A stretch of 64,000 nucleotides of DNA from Streptomyces flavochromogenes (GCF_000717595.1 NZ_JNZO01000026.1:1-64000), one strand, 5' to 3'. Numbered from the stretch's first letter, positions 25,947 through 34,742 are shown. The notes: generated by a model from the letters alone, not told the origin. Numbers and translations are program-made.

Positions 25947-26243
25947 GAGGGCCCTCCTCCTCTCCCTGACTGGCCGTCAGGGTGTACGGCAAACCCGCAG
26001 GTCAGCGGGCTGCATGGGATCGTTTCAGGGGTCACAGACAGTCAGGTGCTATACGGCCCCGATACGGAAGGACCCCCGGAGGGGGGTATCCCCCCACCCC
26101 CTGAGGGGCTCCGGTCGGCTGGAGTGAGGAGCCGACCGGAGCCATCGGCGCTGGAGCGGCGGGAGGTAGCACGCGCCGCACCATCGGTCCGCCGCTCGAC
26201 CATGAGCCATCGAGGGCAGTGCCGTTGACGCCGAGTTCATGGG
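25947..26243. other. 297-bp gap upstream of the terS-tape-measure operon
   Basis: No gene seen. It holds the promoter region for the TerS-like gene, a G/C-run hairpin around 26071-26097 (GGAGGGGGG opposite CCCCCC), and the perfect 13-bp terminator stem at 26108-26142. Together these separate the early-type small-gene operon from the packaging/structural operon. Confidence 0.5.
26108..26142. terminator. Strong hairpin terminator between two element operons
   Basis: GCTCCGGTCGGCT (26108-26120), loop GGAGTGAGG, AGCCGACCGGAGC (26130-26142): 13-bp perfect stem. It follows the stop of the 26244-26843 gene in the leftward direction. Confidence 0.8.
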
Positions 26244-26843
26244 TCATGCTGCTGCATCACCGTCGAGCGGCTGCTGCGCGAGTCCGTCGACCTGGTGTCG
26301 GTGGGCCTCGCCCAGCCCGTCGGGGACGGCGAGCCCGTACCGCATGGCCTGCTGCAGCTTGAAGACTCCGTCGTCGGTGTTGGGGAGTTCCTGCATGGCC
26401 TTGAGCGTCTCGGCCTCGACGGGCCGCTCGGCCACGTACTCCTGGACCAGGGCGCCCCAGTGCGGGTCGCCACCCCAGTCCGCGGCGCGGGAGGCGATGG
26501 CCTTGGCGAGGATGGTGTCGCCGTCGCGCTCGGCGCGCTGCAGGGCCCGGCGCGCGTCGGCCGGCGACTCGTACTTCGCGGCCCGGTCGTCGGCGTCCCG
26601 CTTGGCGATGATGAGCTGCGGGTCGGGGTTGAACCCGGTCGTGCCGAACAGCTTGCGCTCAAGCTTCTGACGCTCCCGGACGACGGCCTTCGTCTCCTGC
26701 TCCCTCAGCTCGGCGAGGGCATCCCGGGCTTCGACGTAGGCGCGGGCGAGCATGACGCGCTTGGCGTGCGGGGTCAGGTCCCGCTTGCCGTTGATGCGCT
26801 GGGTGGAGTCGGTGAGACGGGCACGGATCTCATCTGCGTTCAT
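26244..26843 (-). CDS. Element helical protein (199 aa)
   Basis: MNADEIRARLTDSTQRINGK begins a largely helical, charged protein with long coiled segments (ARAYVEARDALAELREQETK, RRALQRAERDGDTILAKAIA). Similar proteins occur among actinophage replication/structural genes without a known role. The start overlaps the upstream stop by four bases. Last gene of its operon before the hairpin terminator. Confidence 0.6.
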   Translation of the reverse strand: MNADEIRARLTDSTQRINGKRDLTPHAKRVMLARAYVEARDALAELREQETKAVVRERQKLERKLFGTTGFNPDPQLIIAKRDADDRAAKYESPADARRALQRAERDGDTILAKAIASRAADWGGDPHWGALVQEYVAERPVEAETLKAMQELPNTDDGVFKLQQAMRYGLAVPDGLGEAHRHQVDGLAQQPLDGDAAA

Positions 26844-27091
26844 GACTGGTCTCCTTCGGTGGCTGCTTCCTGGGCGAGGGCCTGGGCCTCGCCGATGGCG
26901 TTCTGGATGGCTTCGGGGGTGACGACGCCGCGGAGCAGTTCGGCCATCGCGAGGATGGCTCCCTCCGCGGTGGCTGCGATCTCCTCGGGCGGCAGGGTGT
27001 GCAGGAGGAGGTGGACGGTCATGTCGTCGTCGCGGAGGGCCGCTGAGGTGATGAGCGCGGCCGATCGGATGAACTGGGCGGGTACGGTCAC
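26840..27091 (-). CDS. Element small protein (83 aa)
   Basis: The GTG start at 27091 is chosen because it overlaps the preceding stop (GTGA); an in-frame upstream extension would run into the neighbouring gene. Helical: FIRSAALITSAALRDDDMTV, LLLHTLPPEEIAATAEGAIL. Function unknown. Confidence 0.6.
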   Translation of the reverse strand: MTVPAQFIRSAALITSAALRDDDMTVHLLLHTLPPEEIAATAEGAILAMAELLRGVVTPEAIQNAIGEAQALAQEAATEGDQS

Positions 27092-27417
27092 GGCGTCCCT
27101 CCGGGACTGTCGGTGAACTGGCGGGCCTGGCCCGGGCATTGGGTGTTGTGCCGGTTGTGGCACTGCTTGAAGCCGCGGCAGAGCTTGGCGCCGCAGCCCT
27201 TGGAGCACAGCAGGTAGGTGTTGCGCATGAGGGGCCGCGCGCAGCTGCCGCAGAACCCGAGCCGGATCCCGGCCCGCTTTGCCTTTGCCCGGTGCCGGGC
27301 CATGAGCCCGCCGGTACGACGGCCGGCGAGTTCGGCCCGCTGCTCCTTCTTCTGCTGCGCCTTTGCCCTGGCCGCCGCTATCCGGGCCTGCACCTGCTGC
27401 TCGACGTGGGAGGTCAT
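27088..27417 (-). CDS. Zinc-ribbon-like element protein (109 aa)
   Basis: ATG at 27417 overlaps the previous stop. Basic helical first half (QARIAAARAKAQQKKEQRAE). Second half is Cys-rich: FCGSCARPLMRN, LLCSKGCGAKLCRGFKQC, HNTQCPGQ; about eight Cys plus His could hold two metal sites. Possibly a nucleic-acid-binding regulator; no family assigned. Confidence 0.6.
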   Translation of the reverse strand: MTSHVEQQVQARIAAARAKAQQKKEQRAELAGRRTGGLMARHRAKAKRAGIRLGFCGSCARPLMRNTYLLCSKGCGAKLCRGFKQCHNRHNTQCPGQARQFTDSPGGTP

Positions 27418-27749
27418 AGCGCCACGTACCCCGCAGGCTCGGAGACGTAGATGCCGACGGTCAGCTTCGGCTTCCCGGGGTCGGGGTGGATGTCGCTGAA
27501 GCTGCGCCGGTAGTTGCTGGCGACCATCGGCACGCCCCGCCACAGGAAGACCGGCTCGATGTCCGTGCACTCCCGCGATTCCGACCAGTCGTCGCGGCGT
27601 ACTACGGCCCAGGCGACGAGGGGGAACTTGTGCTGCTCTGCCGTGGTCGCCTTGCCGCCGGGGGGTGTCTCGTAGTGGTGGACGTCGACTCGGAAGCCGG
27701 GCGGCGCCGGGACGACGGAGAGGACGGTGTGGTCGAACGGTTTGCTCAC
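27414..27749 (-). CDS. Element hypothetical protein (111 aa)
   Basis: ATG at 27749. Beta-rich protein with VLSVVPAPPGFRVDVHHYET, a Trp/Arg centre (VAWAVVRRDDWSESRECTDI) and DPGKPKLTVGIYVSEP. No recognised domain. First gene downstream of the iteron array, in a four-gene overlapping operon. Confidence 0.55.
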   Translation of the reverse strand: MSKPFDHTVLSVVPAPPGFRVDVHHYETPPGGKATTAEQHKFPLVAWAVVRRDDWSESRECTDIEPVFLWRGVPMVASNYRRSFSDIHPDPGKPKLTVGIYVSEPAGYVAL

Positions 27750-27851
27750 TGGGTGACTCCTGGTCTGTGGTTGCTGTCGAAAGGCGGCAGCAGAAGGGGG
27801 TCAGTGGGGGGCTCGTCCTGACGGCTGTCTCTCCCTACACACGCTGGGAGG

Positions 27852-28046
27852 TGACGAGATTGGTGATATTGGTTCTGACCTGCTGTTTTGTCTTGACGAG
27901 ATTGGTGACGAGATTGAGAGAGGGGGTGACGCGAATGGTGAAATTGGGCTGCCATTCGCGTCACCATTCGCGTCATTCGCGTCACGGGCCTGATCTTGTG
28001 GAACCGCAGGTCAGGCCCAATCCCGTCATTGACGTCATTCGCGTCA
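27852..28046. repeat. Convergent 12-bp iteron array, candidate replication origin
   Basis: Consensus TGACGCGAATGG/A or TGACGAGATTGG. Forward copies begin at 27852, 27894, 27906 and 27927, with partial TGATATTGG and TGAAATTGG half-copies at 27864 and 27939. Reverse-complement copies begin at 27952, 27964, 27973, 28017, 28026 and 28035. About ten copies lie in 195 bp, pointing at each other around 27948. They lie directly behind, and overlap by a few bases, the end of the Rep-like ATPase gene. Iterons beside rep are the arrangement of PICI origins. The alternative is an operator array for the downstream operon. Confidence 0.75.
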
Positions 28047-29222
28047 CTGTGTGGTGGGGGGCTTCTCGATGGACCAGATGGCGCGTCGCTCCTTCCCGAA
28101 GCCGAAGGATCGGTGGTGGTACCCCAAGCGGCGTTTCGCCCGGTCCATCGAGGAGGCGCTGAACCCCGCTGCCTTGGCGTGGTCCTTGATCTCCTTGGCT
28201 TCGGCCTCGCCTCCGAGGTCGGTGAGGTAGCCGCGGAGCCACTCGCATGCCTCGTTGGTCTCCGCCCGGTCCATGTCGGGTACCGACTCGGCTCGCATGA
28301 CGTCGCGAACCGATGTGGTGATCTCGGGTCCGAGGACGAACCGCGAGACGTAGGACGGGCCCTCGGGGGTGTCGATGGTGACGGCCTGGATTGCGTACTG
28401 GTGTGAGGGGAGCCCGAGGCGGCCGAGGTTGTTCTTCTCCAGGCTCATGACGAACCGCTCGTCGCCTTGCTCGTCCTCGTCTTTGGCGAACGCGATGAGC
28501 CCGCGGATGAGCTGGCCGAAGGCGCCGGAGCCTGCCACGCGGGCGAGGGGGTCGGTGCCGCCTGCCTTGGTGAAGTGGGCGAGGCCGAGGATGGTGAAGC
28601 GGTGGTGGTCTGCTGCGGCGACGAGCGGTTCGAGTGCCTGGCGGACCTCGGCGGCCCGGTAGTCGTTGATGGTCTTGTCGATGTACGACAGCAGCGGGTC
28701 CATGACGAGCAGGGCGACGCTGTGCCGTTCGGCTTCCTTGGCGAGCAGGGTTGTGTCGACGGGCAGGCTGAGCCGCGCGTGCAGCTGGTTGTCGTCCATG
28801 ACGGTGACGTGGAAGACGAGGTCCATGTCCGCGCCGGCGGCGATGAGCCGGGGGGCGATGGTGTACGCCCACGAGTCCTCGGCCGCGCAGTAGATGACGG
28901 GGCGGGGCTGGCCGTACATCTCGCCGGGGAGTTCGCCCCGGGTGATCTGTGCGGTCATCCACACGGCGTACTGGGACTTGCCCAGTCCGGGCCCGCCTGC
29001 CGCGAGGACGAGCGAGTGGAGAGGGATGCGTCCGTGGGACGTGGGGGTGGCGCCTTCCGGAGTGGTGTCCCACAGCCAGCGGACAGGCCGGATGCGGACG
29101 GCCGACGCGGGCCGCAGCAGCAGGCCGCGCGGTTGCGGCTGCTCCGGTACAGCGACGAGCCGCGGCCCGTCGGCGGAGGCGCCTCCTTCCCAGCCCGTAG
29201 GCCACATGTCGGGGGTGGTCAC
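28044..29222 (-). CDS. RepA/DnaB-like RecA-fold ATPase with C-terminal winged helix
   Basis: 392 aa; GTG at 29222 overlaps the previous stop. Walker A GGPGLGKS at ~76-83, acidic AAEDSWAYTI after strand 2, Walker B VALLVMDPLLSYID near 170-180, then LGLAHFTKAG. This is the AAA_25/RepA helicase pattern. The last ~70 residues (EACEWLRGYLTDLGGEAEAK, SASSMDRAKRRLGYH, AIWSIEKP) look like a winged-helix DNA-binding module. It probably loads or acts as helicase at the iteron array just downstream. Confidence 0.8.
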   Translation of the reverse strand: MTTPDMWPTGWEGGASADGPRLVAVPEQPQPRGLLLRPASAVRIRPVRWLWDTTPEGATPTSHGRIPLHSLVLAAGGPGLGKSQYAVWMTAQITRGELPGEMYGQPRPVIYCAAEDSWAYTIAPRLIAAGADMDLVFHVTVMDDNQLHARLSLPVDTTLLAKEAERHSVALLVMDPLLSYIDKTINDYRAAEVRQALEPLVAAADHHRFTILGLAHFTKAGGTDPLARVAGSGAFGQLIRGLIAFAKDEDEQGDERFVMSLEKNNLGRLGLPSHQYAIQAVTIDTPEGPSYVSRFVLGPEITTSVRDVMRAESVPDMDRAETNEACEWLRGYLTDLGGEAEAKEIKDHAKAAGFSASSMDRAKRRLGYHHRSFGFGKERRAIWSIEKPPTTQ

Positions 29223-29857
29223 GCGGCCTCCAGGTGGCGGACGGGTCGGGGGATGTTGTGGTCGAGGTCGACTTGGCGGCCGTCGAGGTTGTGGCGCCAC
29301 GTCTCGGTGCCGGGGACCTTGATGGGCGGCCAGCCGGGGGTGGCGATGACGTCGTGGGGGCGCCGGTGCTTGGCGAGCGCGTCGAGTTCGGCGAGGGTGC
29401 GCCGGGCCCAGAGCGGTTCGCGGGTGGCGTTGACGTCGCGGAACCACTGCATGAGTGCTTCCTCGTCGCCGTACTTGCGCCAGTTCTCGGCGGCGTCGAG
29501 CGCTCCGGCGAGGCGGCGGGGGTCGTCGGGGTGGAGCTGTCTCCACTCCTTGCTGGCGTACTTGGGGAAGTCGGCCGCGAAGTACAGTTGTCGGGCTTCG
29601 GCCCACAACTGGACGGCGTCTTCGGCGGGGATGTGCTCGACGTGTTCGGCGAGCACGACCGGCGGGGGGCTGTCGCCGTTGCAGTCGGGGCCGCAGTCGA
29701 GCGGGTCGCGGTGTCCGCAGTGCAGCGGCTCACATCGCCCGGCGGCTTCTCGGCGCCGCTGGAGCTGCGCTACGGTGGCAGTGAGCCCGCCCTCAGCGGA
29801 GACTTCCTGAAACGCCGCACCTAGCCCGTGCGGCGTTTCTGCGTTCTGCAGGGTCAT
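29219..29857 (-). CDS. Element protein in primase position, DUF2742-like segment (212 aa)
   Basis: ATG at 29857 overlaps the xis stop. Middle region (EWRQLHPDDPRRLAGALDAA then ENWRKYGDEEALMQWF) resembles DUF2742-type proteins of actinobacterial prophages such as phiRv1/2; this is a weak recognition. The N-terminal part has Cys/His clusters (CEPLHCGHRDPLDCGPDC) that could bind zinc. In PICIs the gene between xis and rep is usually a primase; no primase catalytic motif is evident here. Confidence 0.55.
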   Translation of the reverse strand: MTLQNAETPHGLGAAFQEVSAEGGLTATVAQLQRRREAAGRCEPLHCGHRDPLDCGPDCNGDSPPPVVLAEHVEHIPAEDAVQLWAEARQLYFAADFPKYASKEWRQLHPDDPRRLAGALDAAENWRKYGDEEALMQWFRDVNATREPLWARRTLAELDALAKHRRPHDVIATPGWPPIKVPGTETWRHNLDGRQVDLDHNIPRPVRHLEAA

Positions 29858-30060
29858 GCTGCGGCGCCTCCGGTCTGGACGGTCTGCGCCTGCAGCCATG
29901 CCTCGATGGCACTGCGCCGGTACTTGATGCGCCCGCCCTTGCCGGGGGTCTGCTTGATGTACTCCGGCCCCTGCCCCATCCACCGCCAGTTCGCGAGCGT
30001 GGGCGGGGCGAAGCCGTACTCGGCCTGCACCTGCTTCGGCGTGAGCAGCTGGTCAGTCAC
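29854..30060 (-). CDS. xis: Excisionase / AlpA-like MerR-type HTH protein (68 aa)
   Basis: GTG at 30060. Single winged-helix: LLTPKQVQAEYGFAPPTLAN, WRWMGQGPEYIK, GRIKYRRSAIEAWLQAQ. This is the excisionase/AlpA pattern. First gene of the leftward operon, divergent from the XRE regulator. Expected role: directionality factor for the integrase at 30650, possibly also activator of the operon as AlpA is in Gram-negative PICIs. Confidence 0.85.
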   Translation of the reverse strand: MTDQLLTPKQVQAEYGFAPPTLANWRWMGQGPEYIKQTPGKGGRIKYRRSAIEAWLQAQTVQTGGAAA

Positions 30061-30083
30061 TTCTCACCTCGGTTGCGTTGAAA

Positions 30084-30167
30084 TGCGACTCAACTGGAGC
30101 TACAGTCGCCCCATGACAGTGACAGTAGCAGAGAGTTTGGGGCTGAGCGAGATTCACTTGAGTCGTA
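30084..30167. promoter_or_regulatory. Paired inverted operator sites in the xis/XRE divergent region
   Basis: TGCGACTCAACTGGA at 30084-30098 and the reverse complement of TACGACTCAAGTGAA at 30153-30167 agree at 12 of 15 positions around CGACTCAA. They face each other across 54 bp between the two divergent starts. Such paired sites suit repression of both promoters by the XRE protein, with looping or dimer-dimer contact. Confidence 0.5.
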
Positions 30168-30649
30168 AGCTGGCACGTATGACGACGCCCCCCGCTCCGA
30201 AGGTCCCCCGCAAGCCCACTCAGATCACGGACGAGACCGGCCGGAACGTTGCTACCAACGTTCGCCGGCTGCGCGAGCTGCGAGGCCACTCCACCTATGA
30301 CCTCTCCCGCCTCCTGGAAGCGGCGGGGCGCCCCATCGCCCCTTCGGCCATCGCCAAACTCGAGCGTGGCGAGCGTCGTGTGGACGTCGGCGACCTGACG
30401 GCGCTCGCGGCCGTCCTCCGGGTGAACCCGTCAGCCCTGATGCTGCCGCTCACCGACAGCGCTGCCGAGACCGTCGAGCTCACGGGCGTCGGTGCGGTCA
30501 GCGCTGAGGCGGCCTGGGACTGGATGGACGGCGAGATGCCCATCGAGCGCATCGAGCCGGGCGACCCGTCGGGTGCACTTCTGCAGTTCCAGGTGTACGC
30601 GCGACCGCGGGGCCGTCGCATGCAGCTTGCCCCGGGTGAGGAGAACTAG
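30113..30649 (+). CDS. XRE-family repressor (Stl/CI-position regulator)
   Basis: 178 aa from ATG 30113, or 156 aa from ATG 30179. The later start would leave the right-hand operator fully upstream and begin MTTPPAPKVPRKPTQ; ribosome sites are weak for both. HTH_3 domain: NVRRLRELRGHSTYDLSRLL, APSAIAKLERGERRVDVGDL, TALAAVLRVNPSALMLP. The C-terminal part has no protease motif, so control by cleavage is unlikely. Its stop touches the integrase ATG, so repressor and integrase share a transcript. It is the likely lysogeny switch; PICI repressors are released by a helper-phage protein. Confidence 0.8.
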   Translation: MTVTVAESLGLSEIHLSRKLARMTTPPAPKVPRKPTQITDETGRNVATNVRRLRELRGHSTYDLSRLLEAAGRPIAPSAIAKLERGERRVDVGDLTALAAVLRVNPSALMLPLTDSAAETVELTGVGAVSAEAAWDWMDGEMPIERIEPGDPSGALLQFQVYARPRGRRMQLAPGEEN

Positions 30650-31846
30650 ATGGCGCGAGTGTGGATCGAGGACCGGGAGAACCACGAGGACTACCGGGAG
30701 TCCATGGCGAAGTGGCAGGAGGCGAAGCGCGCCGGCAGCAAGCGTCAGCCGCCCGGCCGCTGGCGGGTCCGCTGGTACGGCCCCGACGGCAAGGGCAAGG
30801 CGAAGACGTTCGGGAAGCTGCCGCAGGCAGAGGCCGAGGTGCACGCCATCACGGCCCGCCTCGACAAGGGCAGCTACAGGGATCCCCGATCCGGCAAGGC
30901 TGCCACATCCCTTGTCGCGGAGGAGTGGTTCAAGACTCTCCGGAAGCAGTCCCGGCGAACGAAGAACGACTACCGCGAACTCCTCGACCTGTACGTCATC
31001 CCGAAGTGGGGCGACTGGCAGGTGGCCGCGATCCAGTGGGACGACGTCTCTACCTGGGTGGACGATCTCATCAACAAGCCGGGGGCGTCCGGCCGGCAGT
31101 TGAGCCCAGGCCGCATCGCCAAGACGTTCTACGTCTTCGGCGGCGTCATGAAGCACGCCATCCGCACACACCGCATCGCGGTGAACCCTGCCAGCGAGCA
31201 CACGCTCCCCCGGCCGGACGAGGACGACGAACACGTCTACCTCACCCACGACCAGGTCGAGTCGCTGGCGGAGGCCGCGGGGGATCACCGGCTTCTGGTG
31301 CTCGTCCTGGCGTACAGCGGCATCCGGTGGGGCGAGGCCATCGCCATCAAGGCTTCACGGTTCAACGTCGACACCCGGCGCATCCGGATCGTCCAGGCCT
31401 ACTCGGACGTCAACGGCAAGCTCGAGCTGGGCCCGGTGAAGAACCATGAGAAACGGTCCGTGCCCGTACCGCGCTCCTTCGCGGAGGATCTGCGCCCCCT
31501 TCTGGACGGCCGGAAGCGTGACGACCTGGTGTTCATCGCGCCGCAGGGCGGGCCGCTGCGCTACCGGAACTTCCGCCAGCGGGCGTTCGACAAGGCTGTG
31601 GCCGCGGCGGGGCTCGGGGACCTGGGCATCACGCCCCACAAGCTGCGGCACACGGCTGCGTCGCTGGCCATCGCGGCCGGCGCCGATGTCAAAGTTGTCC
31701 AGGTGATGCTGGGCCACAAGTCGGCTGCGATGACGCTGGATGTCTATGGGCATCTGTGGCCGGACCGGCTCGACGAGGTCGCCGACGCCCTCGACAAGGG
31801 CCGTCTTGCCGCACTGGAGCGCCGGAGTGCGATGCTCGCCGCGTAG
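30650..31846 (+). CDS. int: Tyrosine recombinase / integrase
   Basis: 398 aa, ATG directly after the XRE stop. Arm-binding and SAM-like N-domains to ~190. Catalytic residues: Arg ~226 in AYSGIRWGEAI, HKLRH at 330-334, His ~356 in MLGHKSAAMT, nucleophile Tyr ~366 in DVYGHLW. It sits 100 bp from the proximal att site in tRNA-Thr, the usual place for a tRNA-targeting integrase. Complete and apparently functional. Confidence 0.95.
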   Translation: MARVWIEDRENHEDYRESMAKWQEAKRAGSKRQPPGRWRVRWYGPDGKGKAKTFGKLPQAEAEVHAITARLDKGSYRDPRSGKAATSLVAEEWFKTLRKQSRRTKNDYRELLDLYVIPKWGDWQVAAIQWDDVSTWVDDLINKPGASGRQLSPGRIAKTFYVFGGVMKHAIRTHRIAVNPASEHTLPRPDEDDEHVYLTHDQVESLAEAAGDHRLLVLVLAYSGIRWGEAIAIKASRFNVDTRRIRIVQAYSDVNGKLELGPVKNHEKRSVPVPRSFAEDLRPLLDGRKRDDLVFIAPQGGPLRYRNFRQRAFDKAVAAAGLGDLGITPHKLRHTAASLAIAAGADVKVVQVMLGHKSAAMTLDVYGHLWPDRLDEVADALDKGRLAALERRSAMLAA

Positions 31847-31877
31847 GGCTAAAAGATCCAGCACGTACAGAATGCGT

Positions 31878-31908
31878 ACTGCCCGCCAAGGTGATCTTGG
31901 CGGGCAGT
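31878..31908. terminator. Integrase terminator
   Basis: ACTGCCCGCCAAG (31878-31890), loop GTGAT, CTTGGCGGGCAGT (31896-31908): 13-bp perfect stem, 31 bp after the integrase stop. Confidence 0.85.
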
Positions 31909-31946
31909 CTCGCGTGTACCCACTCTGAGCAGGCACTTTCCCTACA

Positions 31947-31989
31947 GAGCCCCCTGTCGGGTTCGAACCGACGACCCCCGCTTTACAAG
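31947..31989. repeat. Proximal att site (43 bp) inside tRNA-Thr
   Basis: Identical over 43 bp to 16746-16788. It covers the tRNA 3' half, so integration restored an intact tRNA at this end. Confidence 0.95.
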
Positions 31990-32021
31990 AGCGGTGCTCT
32001 GGCCAGCTGAGCTAAGGAGGC
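31948..32021 (-). tRNA. tRNA-Thr (anticodon UGU)
   Basis: 74 nt on the minus strand. Acceptor GCCTCCT pairs with AGGGGGC (one G-U), D-stem GCTC/GAGC, anticodon stem CCGCT/AGCGG with loop CTTGTAA (anticodon TGT), T-stem GTCGG/CCGAC with TTCGAAC loop. CCA is not encoded. It is the integration target of the element to its left. Confidence 0.96.
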
Positions 32022-32203
32022 AGCGAGTGCAGTGTAACCAACCTCGTCCCGGCGACGGTCGGAAATCTCACCCCGGGTGGAGGGCTGACAGATCCCGCGG
32101 CGCCAGGTAGCGTCACGTGCAGTTCACCCAGGTGGACTAGACCTCAATCCTTCCTTTACTCGGATCGTCCGGCACGTTCCTGCCGGTGAAGGGACACATC
32201 ACC

Positions 32204-33301
<1,098 letters not shown>

Positions 33302-33332
33302 CCCTCGCCGGACACCAGCGCCACGCCGTGGC

Positions 33333-33371
33333 CGAACGGCCCCGTATCTCTTGCAGATGCGGGGTCGTTCG
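33333..33371 (+). terminator. msiK terminator
   Basis: CGAACGGCCCCGTATCT (33333-33349) pairs with AGATGCGGGGTCGTTCG (33355-33371) with two G-U pairs; loop CTTGC. 17-bp stem, 32 bp after the msiK stop. Confidence 0.85.
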
Positions 33372-33534
33372 CCTTAGTGCGGGACCCAGTGGGGGTTTAC
33401 CGGGGAAAACCCCGGCATTCCCGGCCCACCCCCACCCCTCGCGTCAACACGGAATTCGAAAAGCCGCTTCGAACCATCCCCCGCGAGAGTGACTAAATGT
33501 CGCCATATCACTACCGGCCGCTACGCTCGCCTGC

Positions 33535-33945
33535 GTGACGCCTACTGCCCGCCGAATCGGCCGCTCTCTCGCCCTCGTCCTGCCCGTCGTCCTGGTGCTC
33601 TCGGGAACGCTCGCGGTGTCCGCCGTGCCGTGGGCCGGCGAGGACGCCGGGACCCAGCTGACGGCGTCCTCCTCCGAGGTCTCCGTCCGGGCCAAGTCCC
33701 GTGCCCCGCAGGACATTCTGCGCGACCAGCTCCTCGCCGAGCTCCAGGAGAAGGACCCCGGGGTCGCCCTCACCCACCTCCAGCGCGAGGTGGAGAACCG
33801 GCCCTCCCTCGCCAAGCACTGCATGTCCATCGCCCGCTCCCTCGGCCGCGCCGCCGTCGAGCAGTACGGACCCTCCCGCGCCCAGGGCTTCTCGCGGCCG
33901 GTCTGCGACACCTCGTACGCGACCGGCGTGATGCGTGCCAGCTGA
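33535..33945 (+). CDS. Exported conserved protein (136 aa)
   Basis: GTG start. One N-terminal hydrophobic segment (RSLALVLPVVLVLSGTLAVS), signal anchor or signal peptide. The soluble domain contains ILRDQLLAELQEKDPGVALT, CMSIARSLGRAAVEQYG and two Cys (KHCMS, RPVCDTS) that could form a disulfide. No known catalytic motif. Stands between msiK and the nucleotidyltransferase gene. Confidence 0.7.
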   Translation: MTPTARRIGRSLALVLPVVLVLSGTLAVSAVPWAGEDAGTQLTASSSEVSVRAKSRAPQDILRDQLLAELQEKDPGVALTHLQREVENRPSLAKHCMSIARSLGRAAVEQYGPSRAQGFSRPVCDTSYATGVMRAS

Positions 33946-34025
33946 GTCACGACGCTGAGCCACGACGCGCGTCCGGCCGTCGGGCGTCCGACCGCCGGAC
34001 GTACGGGGCGCCTATCGTTCCCCGT

Positions 34026-34742
34026 ATGCACACCTCTCCGACGCAGGCCGTGGTCCTGGCGGGCGGCCAGGGCTCACGGCTCCGCCCGTACACCGACGAC
34101 CGCCCCAAGCCGATGGTCGAGATCCCGGGCACCGGGACCCCGATCATCGGCCATCAGCTTTCCTGGCTTGCCGCCGAGGGCGTGACCGACGCCGTCGTCT
34201 CCTGCGGCCACCTCGCCGAAGTGCTCCAGGAGTGGCTGGAGAGCGCGGACCTCCCCCTGAAGGTGACGACGGTCGTCGAGACCGAGCCCCTGGGACGCGG
34301 CGGAGGCCTGAAGTACGCCGCCACGCATCTGCCGGCGCCGGACCGGCCCTGGTACGCCACCAACGGCGACATCTGGACCCGTTTCTCGCTGCGCGAGATG
34401 GCCGCCTTCCACGACGAGCGCGACGCCGTCGCCACCCTCGCCCTGGCCCGCCCCCGCATCCCGTGGGGCGCCGTCGAGACCGACACGTTCGGCCACATCA
34501 CGGACTTCGTCGAGGCGCCTCCGTCGCCGTACCTCATCAACGCGGGCGTGTACGTCTTCTCCGCGGCCTTCACGGAGCTCCTCCCGGACCTGGGCGACCA
34601 CGAGCGCACCACGTTCCCCCGGCTCGCCCGTGAGAAGCGGCTGGCCGGCTTCCCGCTGCCCCAGGGGGCCTACTGGCGGGCCATCGACACCGCCAAGGAC
34701 CTCACCGAGGCCGCCAAGGAGCTTGCCGCGCAGCGGGGATGA
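34026..34742 (+). CDS. Sugar-nucleotide (NDP-hexose/mannose-1-P) nucleotidyltransferase
   Basis: 238 aa. Signature VLAGGQGSRLRPYTDDRPKP at the N-terminus, metal-binding ATNGDIWT near residue 110, and YLINAGVYVF. This is the NTP_transferase fold that joins a hexose-1-phosphate to a nucleotide. It lacks the left-handed beta-helix C-domain of the longer enzymes, so it is the short form. Substrate unresolved. Followed by an 18-bp hairpin terminator. Confidence 0.82.
   Translation: MHTSPTQAVVLAGGQGSRLRPYTDDRPKPMVEIPGTGTPIIGHQLSWLAAEGVTDAVVSCGHLAEVLQEWLESADLPLKVTTVVETEPLGRGGGLKYAATHLPAPDRPWYATNGDIWTRFSLREMAAFHDERDAVATLALARPRIPWGAVETDTFGHITDFVEAPPSPYLINAGVYVFSAAFTELLPDLGDHERTTFPRLAREKRLAGFPLPQGAYWRAIDTAKDLTEAAKELAAQRG

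Larger units (their letters stand above)
16746..31989. mobile_element. 15.2-kb tRNA-Thr-integrated element, PICI-like phage satellite candidate
   Basis: Bounded by perfect 43-bp direct repeats; unit length 15,201 bp. Content from right to left: integrase and XRE repressor (rightward); divergent xis/AlpA-like, primase-position protein and Rep-like ATPase with 4-bp overlaps; an iteron array; four small genes; a terminator; TerS-like protein, 75-aa protein and tape-measure protein. Rightward cargo genes with an HNH nuclease fill the left. No large terminase, portal, capsid, protease, tail tube, lysis, conjugative FtsK or RepSA gene is present. The order int-repressor / xis-pri-rep-ori-...-terS is that of phage-inducible chromosomal islands. 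A prophage shrunken by deletion is the alternative. Confidence 0.7.

Noticed and set aside
16746..31989. Actinomycete integrative conjugative element (AICE)
   Set aside because: No FtsK/TraB-like transfer protein, no RepSA/RepAM-type initiator or Spd genes; phage TerS and tape-measure genes are present instead.
16746..31989. Complete inducible prophage
   Set aside because: No capsid, portal, large terminase, tail tube, baseplate or lysis genes, and 15.2 kb is too short for a tailed phage with such a long tape measure.
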